A stretch of 64,000 nt of DNA from Microbispora bryophytorum (GCF_006874465.1 NZ_VIRL01000014.1:62001-126000), one strand, 5' to 3'. Numbered from the stretch's first letter, positions 26,321 through 35,145 are shown. Numbers and translations: made by a program. Notes: a model not told the origin generated them from the letters alone.

Positions 26321-26908
26321 GTGTCAGATATAAGGCGGCGGCGTCAGCGGGTGGAGGTTGCCCGCAACCGTGACGCGCTGGTGTCGGCGGCGATCCGGGT
26401 TCTCGCCCAGCATCCGGAGGCGAGCATGGCGGAGATCGCATCCATGGCCGGTGTGACGCGGCAGACCGCGTATGTGCACTTCGGGACCCGCGAGGCGCTA
26501 CTTGCGGCGGTGCGTGACGAGCTGAGCCGCCGTGCGTTCGCCGTGCTGGACGCCGCTGATCTCGCGGCAGGTACCGCCACCGAAGCTCTCGGCCGTTTTC
26601 TCACCGCAGCCGGAACACTGCTGACCGAGCAGGCGGCAGTTGGTCATGGGGATGCCACCGAGGAGGAAGACGAGTCGCATCACCTGCTGGTCGAGGAGAG
26701 CTTGGAGAGCCTGATCCGTCGCGGCCGCGACAGTGGCGAGTTCGCGACTGATCTGGAGACCGGCTGGTTGGTCGCGGCGACGATCGCGCTCGGCCACGCC
26801 GCCGACCGTCACATCCGCGCCGGCCGCTTGGACGCACGGGGGGCGGCCAGGAATTTCCGGGCCTCGGTGATGCGCTTGTGCGGCGCCAACGATCCTGACC
26901 ACATGTAA
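26321..26908 (+). CDS. TetR-family transcriptional regulator
   Basis: 195 residues. The N-terminal helix-turn-helix (SAAIRVLAQHPEASMAEIAS, then VTRQTAYVHFGTREALLAAV) matches the TetR pattern; the C-terminal ligand domain has a TetR_C-like region with DLETGWLVAATIALGHAADRH. GTG start eight bases behind a TATAAT, with no ribosome site, so leaderless. It is divergent from the NTF2-like gene and overlaps its promoter; autoregulation and control of that gene are the likely roles. The effector is unknown. Confidence 0.85.
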   Translation: MSDIRRRRQRVEVARNRDALVSAAIRVLAQHPEASMAEIASMAGVTRQTAYVHFGTREALLAAVRDELSRRAFAVLDAADLAAGTATEALGRFLTAAGTLLTEQAAVGHGDATEEEDESHHLLVEESLESLIRRGRDSGEFATDLETGWLVAATIALGHAADRHIRAGRLDARGAARNFRASVMRLCGANDPDHM

Positions 26909-27072
26909 CGCGCGATGTGCGTTGGTGCGGCTGCTCCGCAGCGAGCTGGTCCGTCGGGCAGAACATCACGAACGTCCCGGGCACTGCATCATCCACGCAC
27001 CTCCCATGGCCACCTTGGAGCCGCAGGTGGAAGCGCCGTGGATCTGCGTCGTGCCTGGCCGGGGGCACCTAG

Positions 27073-27807
27073 CTAGGGCACGGGCCGGAAGTGGGTGGTG
27101 ACGCGGCCGTCGTCGAGCACGTGCAGGGCGATGGCCGGCGGCAGGTCGCGGTCGACCGGGGGGTGCGCCGAGGTCTCGGACGGCAGCAGCGCGGTGCTGA
27201 CCACCCCCGGCGCGACCAGCAGCGGCAGCCCGGCGAACGTCGTCGCCGCCGCCGTGTGGGCGTGCCCGGCCAGCACCGCGATGGCGTGCGGGTGGCGGCC
27301 CAGGACCTCGGCCAGCCCCTCCGGCCGCCCGAGCCGGATGCCGTCCACGTACGGGATGCCGAGCGCGACGGGCGGGTGGTGCATGCCGACGAAGGCGGGG
27401 ACGCCGGGCGTGGCGGCGAGCACGGAGTCGAGCCAGGCCAGGGTGTCGTCGTCCAGCGCGCCCTCGGGCCGGCCGGGGATGCTGGAGTCGCACAGCGCGA
27501 TCGTCGCATGGTCGAGGTTGAGCGCCTGGTTGACCGGGTGGTCGCCGTCCTGCTCCAGCAGGACCTTGCGGAGGTCGCCGCGGGCGTCGTGGTTGCCCGG
27601 GCACAGCACGAGCGGCACGTCGTCGCCGGCGATCAGCTCGCGGACGGTCTCGTACTCCTCCGTCGTGCCGTGGTCCGCCAGGTCGCCGGTGAGCACGATC
27701 GCGTCGGGGCGCAGCGACCGCGCGTAGGTGAGCGCGCGGGCGGCACGCGAGGTGTTCCGCTCGCTTCCGTCGATGTGGATGTCACTGACGTGCGCCAGCA
27801 CGAGCAT
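27073..27807 (-). CDS. Calcineurin-type metallophosphoesterase
   Basis: 244 residues with the complete two-metal set of the family in order: SDIHIDG, LTGDLADHG, CPGNHDARGD, GMHHPPVAL and LAGHAH. Closest in plan to CpdA-like cyclic-nucleotide phosphodiesterases, but the substrate cannot be told. Start ATG 27807 with CGGAGG seven bases upstream. The 164 bases between TetR and its stop carry no recognisable feature. It is the last of several leftward genes. Confidence 0.88.
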   Translation of the reverse strand: MLVLAHVSDIHIDGSERNTSRAARALTYARSLRPDAIVLTGDLADHGTTEEYETVRELIAGDDVPLVLCPGNHDARGDLRKVLLEQDGDHPVNQALNLDHATIALCDSSIPGRPEGALDDDTLAWLDSVLAATPGVPAFVGMHHPPVALGIPYVDGIRLGRPEGLAEVLGRHPHAIAVLAGHAHTAAATTFAGLPLLVAPGVVSTALLPSETSAHPPVDRDLPPAIALHVLDDGRVTTHFRPVP

Positions 27808-27869
27808 GTGATGCCTCCGGGCGGATGATGGGAGCTCCAGCTTCTCACGCGCGGCTTCGCTGGAGTCCT

Positions 27870-28334
27870 TCACGAACCGCGCGTGGACCGCCCGGACATC
27901 CGTTCGGCGAGGATCCGGGCCCGGGCGAGCTGCACCTTCCGCGCCTGGCCCGCCGCGAATCCCACCACGAGCCACGGCGCGCTCAGATCCAGCCGGTCGT
28001 CCACCCGTGTGCCGTCGGCCTCCGGGGACAGGTCGAACCGATAGCCCATCCGCACGCCGCCGGGGCTGTCCACCTGTCCCCGTACGGACAGCTTCTCGGC
28101 CAGGCGCTCGGTCAGCAGCGTGACGGCGATGGGGTTGTCGTACTTCAGGCCGAGGAAGCGGAACCGCTCGATCGAGGTGTAGCGCACCACTCCCGGCTCG
28201 GACCGGTCGACGTTCCGTACGGCGACCACGAGCGGCGACAGACCGATGTAGCTCTCGGGCGTCGTGAGGTGCTCGAAGACCTCTTCCGGCGCGGCGTCCA
28301 CGTGGAACGTGTTGTCCAGCACCCGTGCGGCCAC
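27870..28334 (-). CDS. SRPBCC (START/polyketide cyclase-like) protein
   Basis: 154 residues with the helix-grip fold pattern: N-terminal VLDNTFHVDAAPEEVFEHLT, a central strand region (VVRYTSIERFRFLGLKYD, VRMGYRFDLSPEADGTRV) and the long C-terminal helix ending ILAERM. These proteins bind hydrophobic ligands; no enzymatic role can be assigned. GTG 28334 is chosen because GGGGAGGAG lies six bases upstream. Gaps to its neighbours are about 60-70 bases. Confidence 0.75.
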   Translation of the reverse strand: MAARVLDNTFHVDAAPEEVFEHLTTPESYIGLSPLVVAVRNVDRSEPGVVRYTSIERFRFLGLKYDNPIAVTLLTERLAEKLSVRGQVDSPGGVRMGYRFDLSPEADGTRVDDRLDLSAPWLVVGFAAGQARKVQLARARILAERMSGRSTRGS

Positions 28335-28404
28335 CCGGGTCTCCTCCCCTGATCCTTTTGCGGGAATTGTGGCAGGGCCGTATCGCCGCACGGACGCCGG
28401 ATGA

Positions 28405-29196
28405 TCACGAAGAGGTGTCGCGGAGGAAGGCCGCCGTCACGGAGTCGGCCGGGTAGAACGACTCGATGGCCAGCTCGGAGACCGTGACGTCGAGCGGGGT
28501 GCCGAAGGTCGCCACGATGCTGAAGAACGACAGCTCCCGCCCGGCCCGGCGCACCCGCAACGGCACGAGGATGTCTCCGGGGCCGGGCAGCTCCACCTCG
28601 GGCTCGGGCTGGTCGCAGGGGTAGCCGCGCAGCTCGGCGTACAGCTCGGCGAGCCGGGGGTCGGCGGTGAGCGTGATCTGCCGGCGCAGCCGGCCGAGCA
28701 GGTGAGCCCGCCACTCGCCCAGGTTGAGGATGTGGGGAGCCAGCCCCTCGGGGTGCAGGCTCGCCCGCAGCACGTTGCTCAGCAGGTCGGGGTCCACGCC
28801 CTCGGCCAGCAGCGCGATGCCCTCGTTGGCGTCGACGAGGTCCCAGGCGCGGTCCACCACCAGGGCCGGATAGGGGTCGTGGGCCGACAGCAGGCGCCGG
28901 ATCGCCTCGCAGACCGCCGCCATGCCCGGCGAGTCGAGCGGCGACTCGGTGTAGACGGGGGCGTATCCGGCGGTCAGCAGCAGGTGGTTGCGCTCGCGGA
29001 GCGGGAGGTCCAGGTGTTCGGAGAGGTGGAGCACCATGTCGCGGCTCGGGGTGGCCCGGCCGGTCTCCAGGAAGCTGATGTGCCGGGTGGAGATCTCCGC
29101 CTGGTTGGACAGTTCGAGCTGGCTCAGTCGCCGGTGCTCGCGCCACTGGCGCAGGAGCTCGCCGAACGGCCGCTGGTGAAGGGTGGCGACGGTCAC
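28405..29196 (-). CDS. XRE-family regulator with MmyB-like ligand domain
   Basis: 263 residues. N-terminal helix-turn-helix (LLRQWREHRRLSQLELSNQA, ISTRHISFLETGRATPSRDM), then a PAS-like MmyB domain with LTAGYAPVY, DRAWDLVDANEGIALL, HPEGLAPHILN and a final strand block FFSIVATFGTPLDVTVSELA. Such regulators usually control a neighbouring oxidoreductase or transporter; here the ABC exporter or the SRPBCC gene are candidates. GTG start seven bases behind TAGCGT with no ribosome site, so probably leaderless. Confidence 0.87.
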   Translation of the reverse strand: MTVATLHQRPFGELLRQWREHRRLSQLELSNQAEISTRHISFLETGRATPSRDMVLHLSEHLDLPLRERNHLLLTAGYAPVYTESPLDSPGMAAVCEAIRRLLSAHDPYPALVVDRAWDLVDANEGIALLAEGVDPDLLSNVLRASLHPEGLAPHILNLGEWRAHLLGRLRRQITLTADPRLAELYAELRGYPCDQPEPEVELPGPGDILVPLRVRRAGRELSFFSIVATFGTPLDVTVSELAIESFYPADSVTAAFLRDTSS

Positions 29197-29270
29197 GTCC
29201 GCGACGCTATCGGCTCGCCGGGCGGCCCGGCGATTACCTGCCAGGTAGGCGCCGGGCGGCATCGGCCCGG

Positions 29271-30020
29271 CTACTGCCACCGGAACAACCGGGCCGCGGC
29301 CAGACCGGCGGCCAGCGCCCAGCCCGCCAGTACGGCGAGGTGGAGCGGCTGGGGGGCGTGCCCGCCCAGGGCGTCCATCAGTCCCTGCCCGAAGGCGCCC
29401 GTGGGCGTGAAGTCGCTGATCCGGCGCAGGATTTCCGGCATGAGCGGCCGGGGCAGCCACATTCCCGCGAGGAACAGCAGGGGGAACATGAGAGCCGAGC
29501 CCACTCCCTGCACGACCCGGGCGTTCGGCGCCACAGCGGCCAGCAGCAGGCCGATGGCGAGCATGGTGAGCGAACCGAGGACGAAGACCACGGCGAACGT
29601 CCCGGGCGAGCCGGGCAACGGCACCCCGAGGACGAGGTGACCCAGCACCAGCGTCAGCGTGGTGGCGACCACGGCCACGACCACGTTGATCAGCAGCTGG
29701 GCCGCCAGCAGCGCGCTCGGACGCACCGGCGTGGTGGACAGCCGCCGCAGCACGCCGCGTTCCCGGTAGACGACCAGGCTGCCCGGCAGCACGCTGAGCG
29801 CGAGCGTCACGATCGACAGGAGCACCATCATCGCCGTGAAGGGCGCGTCTACGAGCCGCTGCCCGCCCAGCGACGGATCCGCGTCGCGGAAGCCGGGGAT
29901 CGTCGTGCCGAGCCCCAGCAGCAGTCCCACCGGCAGCACGATGGCGAAGAACACCGCCATCGGCTCGCGGAGGAAGAGCCGGGCCTCCACGGCCGCGAGC
30001 TTTCCGAAGGTCTTCGTCAT
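29271..30020 (-). CDS. ABC-2 type exporter permease
   Basis: 249 residues with six hydrophobic helices (VFFAIVLPVGLLLGLG, AMMVLLSIVTLALSVLPG, LLINVVVAVVATTLTLVLG, VVFVLGSLTMLAIGLLLA, ALMFPLLFLAGMWLP and a final one). Typical DrrB/ABC-2 membrane subunit with the YRERGVLRRLSTTPVR loop. Its ATG overlaps the ATPase stop (ATGA), so the two are coupled. Substrate probably a drug, lipid or antibiotic; not determinable. Confidence 0.88.
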   Translation of the reverse strand: MTKTFGKLAAVEARLFLREPMAVFFAIVLPVGLLLGLGTTIPGFRDADPSLGGQRLVDAPFTAMMVLLSIVTLALSVLPGSLVVYRERGVLRRLSTTPVRPSALLAAQLLINVVVAVVATTLTLVLGHLVLGVPLPGSPGTFAVVFVLGSLTMLAIGLLLAAVAPNARVVQGVGSALMFPLLFLAGMWLPRPLMPEILRRISDFTPTGAFGQGLMDALGGHAPQPLHLAVLAGWALAAGLAAARLFRWQ

Positions 30021-30916
30021 GACTCCTCCTTGCCGGTGAGAACGAGGAACGCGTCGTCGAGGGTGGTGCGCTCCATGCGCAGCCCGCGGGTGCGGGACGG
30101 CGGCAGCACGGCGGCGACGGCGCTCAGCACGTCACCGCTGCCGGTCACGGTGACCTCCACGCCGCTCCCGTCGGCGCCCGTGCCGGCGTTCCTGCCGGCG
30201 GCGACCGTGACGGACGCCACCTCGGGCAGCGCCCGCAGACGGTCGACGGGATCGTCGGTGTGAAAGATCAGACGCTGCTCGCCGCCGGCGCGGGCGACCA
30301 GCCCGGCGGGGGTGTCCACCGCCCGCACCCGCCCCCGGGAGATGACCGCGACCCGGTCGCACAGGCGCTCCACCTCCTCCATGAAGTGGGTCACCAGCAG
30401 CACGGTCACGCCGCGTTCCCTGATCCGGGAGACCAGGTCCCACGTGTCGCGGCGGGCCTGCGGATCGAGGCCGGTGGTGAGCTCGTCGAGTATCGCGACG
30501 CGCGGGCTTCCGACCAGCGCGAGCGCGACCGACAGCCGCTGGCGCTGCCCGCCCGACAGCTTGCCGAAGGGCGCGCGGAGGTCGAGCCCGGCCTCCTCGG
30601 CCAGACCCCGCCAGCCGGCCGGACGGGAGTAGAACGAGGCGTAGAGCGCCAGCGCCTCCCCGACCCGGATCTTGTCGGGCAGCGAGCACTCCTGGAGCTG
30701 CACGCCGACCTGTTCCTTCAGGTCCGCGTCCACGGTGACGGTGCCCGCGGTGGGGGTGCGCAGCCCGGCGACGCACTCGACCGTCGTCGTCTTGCCCGCT
30801 CCGTTGCGGCCCACGATGCCGAAGACCTCGCCCTCCTCCACGGAGAACGACACGTCCTCGACCGCCACCTTCGTTCCGTACGTTTTCCGTAGGTGGTCTA
30901 CGGTGATGATTGCCAT
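30017..30916 (-). CDS. ABC exporter ATP-binding protein (DrrA-type)
   Basis: 299 residues. Walker A GRNGAGKTTT, signature LSGGQRQR, Walker B VAILDELTTGLDP and H-loop LLVTHFMEEVE are intact; a C-terminal extension of about 85 residues (from about 215) is normal for this family. ATG 30916 with TAGCGT seven bases upstream suggests a leaderless transcript. First gene of the exporter, divergent from a histidine kinase, with a 36-base inverted repeat between them. Confidence 0.92.
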   Translation of the reverse strand: MAIITVDHLRKTYGTKVAVEDVSFSVEEGEVFGIVGRNGAGKTTTVECVAGLRTPTAGTVTVDADLKEQVGVQLQECSLPDKIRVGEALALYASFYSRPAGWRGLAEEAGLDLRAPFGKLSGGQRQRLSVALALVGSPRVAILDELTTGLDPQARRDTWDLVSRIRERGVTVLLVTHFMEEVERLCDRVAVISRGRVRAVDTPAGLVARAGGEQRLIFHTDDPVDRLRALPEVASVTVAAGRNAGTGADGSGVEVTVTGSGDVLSAVAAVLPPSRTRGLRMERTTLDDAFLVLTGKEES

Positions 30917-30964
30917 GGCCACGACGCTAGGAACCGGACTTTCCGCGGAGAATGCGGCTGCGGA

Positions 30965-31000
30965 CCCGATGGGGGTGCACTTTCCTCCACCCCCATCGGG
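30965..31000. promoter_or_regulatory. Large inverted repeat between ABC exporter and two-component system
   Basis: CCCGATGGGGGTG (30965-30977) and CACCCCCATCGGG (30988-31000) form a perfect 13-base inverted repeat with a 10-base spacer, in a 132-base divergent promoter region. Position and symmetry fit a dimeric LuxR-type response regulator, most simply the one at 32539, controlling both the exporter and its own operon. Confidence 0.7.
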
Positions 31001-31048
31001 CGGCTTCGGTCACTGTGCCGGCCCGGCGGCGGCCTCCAGACTGAACTC

Positions 31049-32548
31049 ATGACCTCGGCTCGTTCGACCCTCACCGCCCTGGCACGGAGCACCGCCCTCG
31101 CCGGCCTCGCTCTGGCGGGCCTGGCCGCCGGCCTGGTGATGCTGGCCGCGGTGCTGCTCACCTTCCTGGTCGGCCTGGTGATCGTCTTTCCCCCGGCCGT
31201 ACGGCTCGGGCGGGCCGTGACCCGGCTGCAACGCGAACTGGCCGCCCGCTGGTCGGGCATACCGATCGACGACCCGTACCGGCCCGAGCCGCCCCCGCCG
31301 GTCCCGCAGGCCGACGGCTGGTATCGCGACGGCCGCACGCTGTACAAGCGGCCGACTGTCCCGGCCTTCAACAAGCGGTGGAATTGGCTGACCAAGGACC
31401 CCGCCACCTGGCGCGACCTCGCCTACCTGCTCTCCGCGCCGTTGGCCGGCGGTTTCGCGGCCGCCGCTCCGCTGCTCGCGACCGCGTACGGCGTCGCGTG
31501 GGCGGCCGGAGGCAACCCGGTGGTGGGCGCGGCCTGGATCCTGCTCGCGGTGATCGGCGGGCGCTGGTACGCGCCGTGGGCCGTGCGCCTCCACGGCCAG
31601 GTCGCCGCCGCGCTGCTGGGGCCCACCGAGAAGGCCCGGCTGGCCCAGCGGGTCAGCCGTCTCGACGCCGCACGCACCGAGGCCGTCGACTCGCAGGCGG
31701 CGGAGCTGCGCCGGATCGAGCGCGACCTGCACGACGGCGCCCAGGCCCGCCTGGTGGCGATCGGCATGACCATCGGCGCGGCCGAGCAACTGCTGGAAAG
31801 CGACCCGCAGGCCGCCCGGGCGCTGCTCGGCAAGGCGAGGGAGGCCTCGGCGACCGCGCTGCAGGAGATCCGGCGGCTGGTGCGCGGCATCCACCCCCCG
31901 GTGCTGGCCGAGCGCGGCCTCGGCGACGCCGTACGCGCCCTCGCCCTGGACAGCCCGCTGCGCACCCACGTCACGATCGACCTGTCCGAGCGCGCCTCCG
32001 CGCCGCTGGAGTCGGCGGCCTACTTCGCGGTGAGCGAGCTGCTGGCCAACGCCGCCCGGCACGGCGACGCGACCGAGGCGTGGGTGGATGTGAGCACGCA
32101 GGGTCCGTCGCTGCGCGTGACGGTGACCGACGACGGCCACGGCGGCGCGGACCCCGAGCGCGGCACCGGCCTCCGCGGCATCGAGCGCAGGCTCGGGGCG
32201 TTCGACGGCGTCCTCGCGGTCAGCAGCCCGGCGGGCGGCCCGACCACGGCGGTCATCGAGTTGCCCCGGGCGTTCCGGGTGCGGCCGGCGCCGCTGTCCC
32301 CGTGGCGCTACCTCGGCCGCCTCTGCTGGGCGCTGTGGCCGATCCCGCTGTTCCCGCAGGGGCTGGTCGCGATGGTGCTGAAGCTCATGGGATCGCCGGT
32401 GAAGTCCTGGTTCCTCGGCCTGCGCGTGTCAGAGCCCTTCCAGTGGCCGGTCATCATGGGCATGATTCTGCTCGGCGGCGGCCTGCTGGCCGTCGCGCTG
32501 GCGACGACGGCGCGAACCAGGGAAGCGGAGGGCGGCGCGTGCGGGTAG
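31049..32548 (+). CDS. NarL/LiaS-type sensor histidine kinase
   Basis: 499 residues. N-terminal membrane part with four hydrophobic helices (first about 20-50, next pair about 125-175), then the HisKA_3 dimerisation helix with the phospho-histidine in ERDLHDGAQARL (His about 228), N-box ELLANAARHG and G-box DPERGTGLRGIERRLG. Unusually, two more hydrophobic segments occur at the C-terminus (about 435-490) after the ATPase domain. Its stop overlaps the response-regulator start by ten bases. CAGACT six bases before the ATG suggests a leaderless mRNA. Confidence 0.88.
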   Translation: MTSARSTLTALARSTALAGLALAGLAAGLVMLAAVLLTFLVGLVIVFPPAVRLGRAVTRLQRELAARWSGIPIDDPYRPEPPPPVPQADGWYRDGRTLYKRPTVPAFNKRWNWLTKDPATWRDLAYLLSAPLAGGFAAAAPLLATAYGVAWAAGGNPVVGAAWILLAVIGGRWYAPWAVRLHGQVAAALLGPTEKARLAQRVSRLDAARTEAVDSQAAELRRIERDLHDGAQARLVAIGMTIGAAEQLLESDPQAARALLGKAREASATALQEIRRLVRGIHPPVLAERGLGDAVRALALDSPLRTHVTIDLSERASAPLESAAYFAVSELLANAARHGDATEAWVDVSTQGPSLRVTVTDDGHGGADPERGTGLRGIERRLGAFDGVLAVSSPAGGPTTAVIELPRAFRVRPAPLSPWRYLGRLCWALWPIPLFPQGLVAMVLKLMGSPVKSWFLGLRVSEPFQWPVIMGMILLGGGLLAVALATTARTREAEGGACG

Positions 32549-33186
32549 TGCTGGCCGAGGACCTGCACCTGCTGCGGGAGGGTCTGGTCGCTCTGCTGCG
32601 CGCCCACGGCTTCGAGGTCGTCGCGGCGGTCGAGTCCGGCCCCGAGTTGCTCGCCGCCCTGGTCGGCGAGCGCCCCGACGTGGCCGTCGTGGACGTGCGG
32701 CTCCCACCGACCTTCACCGACGAGGGGCTGCAGGCCGCTCTGGCCGCGCGCCGGCAGGTGCCCGGCCTGCCGGTCCTCGTGCTCTCCCAGCACGTCGAGC
32801 AGCTGTACGCCAGGGAGTTGCTGGCCGACGGGTCCGGCGGCGTCGGCTATCTGCTGAAGGACCGGGTGTTCAACGGCGAGCAGTTCGTCGACGCCGTACG
32901 CCGGGTCGCGGCCGGGGGGACGGCCATGGACCCCGACGTCATCGCCCGGCTCCTGGCGAGCAACGCCCGCAACGAACCGCTCGGCCGCCTCACCCCCCGG
33001 GAGCGTGAGGTGCTGGAACTGATGGCCGAGGGCAGGTCGAACGCCGCGATCGGCCAGCGGCTGTTCCTCAGCGACAGCGCGGTGGGCAAGCACACGGCGA
33101 GCATCTTCGCCAAGCTCGGCCTGGCGCCCTCCGACGACGACAACCGGCGCGTCCTCGCCGTGCTCGCCTTCCTCAACAGCAAGTAG
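32539..33186 (+). CDS. LuxR-type response regulator
   Basis: 215 residues. Receiver domain with acidic pocket LAEDLHLLREGL, phospho-acceptor Asp 52 in VVDVRLPP, and lysine in YLLKDRV; C-terminal LuxR helix-turn-helix GRLTPREREVLELMAEGRSN and SDSAVGKHTASIFAKLGL. GTG start within the kinase gene. Probably binds the inverted repeat at 30965-31000 and controls the divergent ABC exporter, a common arrangement, but unproven here. Confidence 0.92.
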   Translation: MRVVLAEDLHLLREGLVALLRAHGFEVVAAVESGPELLAALVGERPDVAVVDVRLPPTFTDEGLQAALAARRQVPGLPVLVLSQHVEQLYARELLADGSGGVGYLLKDRVFNGEQFVDAVRRVAAGGTAMDPDVIARLLASNARNEPLGRLTPREREVLELMAEGRSNAAIGQRLFLSDSAVGKHTASIFAKLGLAPSDDDNRRVLAVLAFLNSK

Positions 33187-33269
33187 GACCGGGAAGGCCC
33201 TGAGGGGCCGGGAATGTCGGTGCCGGGCGCTACTTTGGGAGCGAGTCGTGGCACAGGCAGGAGGTCGGG

Positions 33270-34361
33270 ATGAAATTCCAGGTTGACCGCGATGTTCTGG
33301 CCGACGCGGTGGCGTGGGCGGCCCGGGTGCTGCCCGCCCGGCCAGCGGTGCCCGTTCTCGCGGGCCTGCTGCTGGAGGCGGGCGACGACCTGCGGGTGTC
33401 CGCCTTCGACTACGACGTCTCGGCCCGCGTCGACGTCGAGGCCGACATCGCCGAGCCGGGGCGGGTGCTGATCCCCGGGAAGGTCCTGGCCGAGGTCACC
33501 CGGAGCCTGCCCGCCCGGCCCGTCGAGATCGTCACGAGCGGGTCGGAGGCGGTGCTCACCTGCGGCAGCGCGGAGTTCGGGCTGATCACGATGCCGGACG
33601 AGGACTTTCCCGCGATGCCGCCGATGCCGCCGAAGGTGGGGGCCGTGGGCGGGGGCGCCTTCGCCACCGCGGTCGGGCAGGTGGCCGCCGCCGCGAGCCG
33701 CGACGACACGCTGCCCATGCTGACGGGCATCCGGGTGGACATCGAGGGCGTGCGGGTGTCGATGGCCGCCACCGACCGCTACCGCATCGCCGCCGCCGAG
33801 TTCCTGTGGCATCCCGAGCGGCAGGACGCGGGGCACGGCGTGGTCGTGCCGGCCCGGGTGCTGGTCGAGGTGGCCCGATCGCTGCGCGGCGGCGAGGTGG
33901 CGATCGGCCTGGGCGACAACGTGGCGGGTTTCGAGAGTCAGGGGCGCACGACGACCGTGCGGCTGCTGGACGACCAGTTCATCGACTACCGGTCCCGGCT
34001 GACCGCGCAGTGGACGATCCACGCGGACGTGGAGGTGGGACCGTTCGTGGAGGCCGTCAAGCGCGTCGTGCTGGTCGCCGAGCGCAACGCCGCGGTCCGC
34101 GTGTCGTTCTCCCAGGGACAGGCGCTGATCCAGGCCGGGGGCGGTGACATCGGCAGGGGCGCGGAGGTCGTCGACGCCGAGCTGAACGGCCCGGACATCC
34201 AGATCGCCTTCCAACCCCATTTCCTGCTCGACGGGCTGGCGGGGGTCGAGACCGGGCGGGCGCGCATCCACATGGACTCGCCGACCCGCCCCGCGCTGAT
34301 CACCGACGAGGGCGAGGATCCCGGCTTCCGCTACCTCGTCATGTCCCTGCGGCTCGGCTGA
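33270..34361 (+). CDS. DNA polymerase III beta clamp paralogue
   Basis: 363 residues spanning the three repeated clamp domains: MKFQVDRDVLADAVAWAARV, then DDTLPMLTGIRVDIEGVRVSM with AATDRYRIAAAE, and a third with PFVEAVKRVVLVAERNAAVR ending RYLVMSLRLG. The ends match a standard DnaN. It is not next to dnaA or recF, so it is likely a second copy beside the oriC dnaN outside this window. It could serve as a repair or sigma-type clamp or be redundant. CAGGAGG upstream of the ATG. Confidence 0.85.
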   Translation: MKFQVDRDVLADAVAWAARVLPARPAVPVLAGLLLEAGDDLRVSAFDYDVSARVDVEADIAEPGRVLIPGKVLAEVTRSLPARPVEIVTSGSEAVLTCGSAEFGLITMPDEDFPAMPPMPPKVGAVGGGAFATAVGQVAAAASRDDTLPMLTGIRVDIEGVRVSMAATDRYRIAAAEFLWHPERQDAGHGVVVPARVLVEVARSLRGGEVAIGLGDNVAGFESQGRTTTVRLLDDQFIDYRSRLTAQWTIHADVEVGPFVEAVKRVVLVAERNAAVRVSFSQGQALIQAGGGDIGRGAEVVDAELNGPDIQIAFQPHFLLDGLAGVETGRARIHMDSPTRPALITDEGEDPGFRYLVMSLRLG

Positions 34362-34455
34362 GCGTGCCCGCGCTCACCCGCTGACTGCGCTCACCTGATC
34401 GAGCCCCGCGGGTGCCGTTCGCACGGACCCGCCGGGCGGTGGTCAGGGGCGCGGC

Positions 34456-35145
34456 TCAGGAGGTGAGGGTGGCGGAGTCGGTGAGGGCGATGAGGATGTG
34501 CTCCATGCACGCGTGACCGGCCCGCTCGGCCGCGGTGGCGTCGCCGGCGACGATCGCGCGCACGATCGCGTCGTGAGGGATGTAGTTCTGCTCCAGGGAG
34601 CCGCCGGCCGCCGCGATGCTCGCCCGCAGCGCCGCAGAGAAGTCGACATAGAGGTCGATCAGCACCCTGTTGTGCGTGGCCTCGACGACCGCCACGTGGA
34701 AGGCGAGGTCGGACTCGACGAACGCCTCGGGGTCACCGTCCGACCATGCCTTCTCGCGTGCGGCCAGCGCTGCCTCGATGGACGCGACATCCGCGCCGGT
34801 CCGCCGCGTCGCCGCGAGCCGGGCCGCCTCGACCTCCAGGGCGCGCCGGACCTCCAGGATCTCCAGTTGCTCGGCCGCGCGCAGTCGCCTGGCCATCGCA
34901 CCCGACAGCTCGCTGATGGCCCGTACGTACGTGCCGTCGCCCTGACGACACTCAAGCAGCCCGGCGTGGGTCAACGCGCGGACCGCCTCACGGACAGTGT
35001 TCCTGCCGACTCCGAGGTGCTCGGCGAGCACCGTCTCGGTGGGAATCTTGGCATTCATCTGCCAGGAGCCGGAGGTGATCTGCTCCTTGAGCTGGTCGAT
35101 CACCTGGTCCACGAGAGACGCCCGCTGCGCCGTCCGCAGGCTCAC
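34456..35145 (-). CDS. GntR/FadR-family transcriptional regulator
   Basis: 229 residues. N-terminal winged helix (VIDQLKEQITSGSWQMNAKI, PTETVLAEHLGVGRNTVREA) and a C-terminal FCD all-helical ligand domain with metal-type residues in ESDLAFHVAVVEATHN and the closing HDAIVRAIVAGDATAAE. The usual substrate class is sugar or carboxylic acids. GTG 35145 has GAGGAGG upstream. A FadR-like site lies at 35167-35179. No target gene adjoins it on the same strand, so it may act on itself or elsewhere. Confidence 0.88.
   Translation of the reverse strand: MSLRTAQRASLVDQVIDQLKEQITSGSWQMNAKIPTETVLAEHLGVGRNTVREAVRALTHAGLLECRQGDGTYVRAISELSGAMARRLRAAEQLEILEVRRALEVEAARLAATRRTGADVASIEAALAAREKAWSDGDPEAFVESDLAFHVAVVEATHNRVLIDLYVDFSAALRASIAAAGGSLEQNYIPHDAIVRAIVAGDATAAERAGHACMEHILIALTDSATLTS

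Noticed and set aside
26909-27072. Gap searched for a terminator or small RNA
   Set aside because: No convincing stem-loop or promoter was seen.
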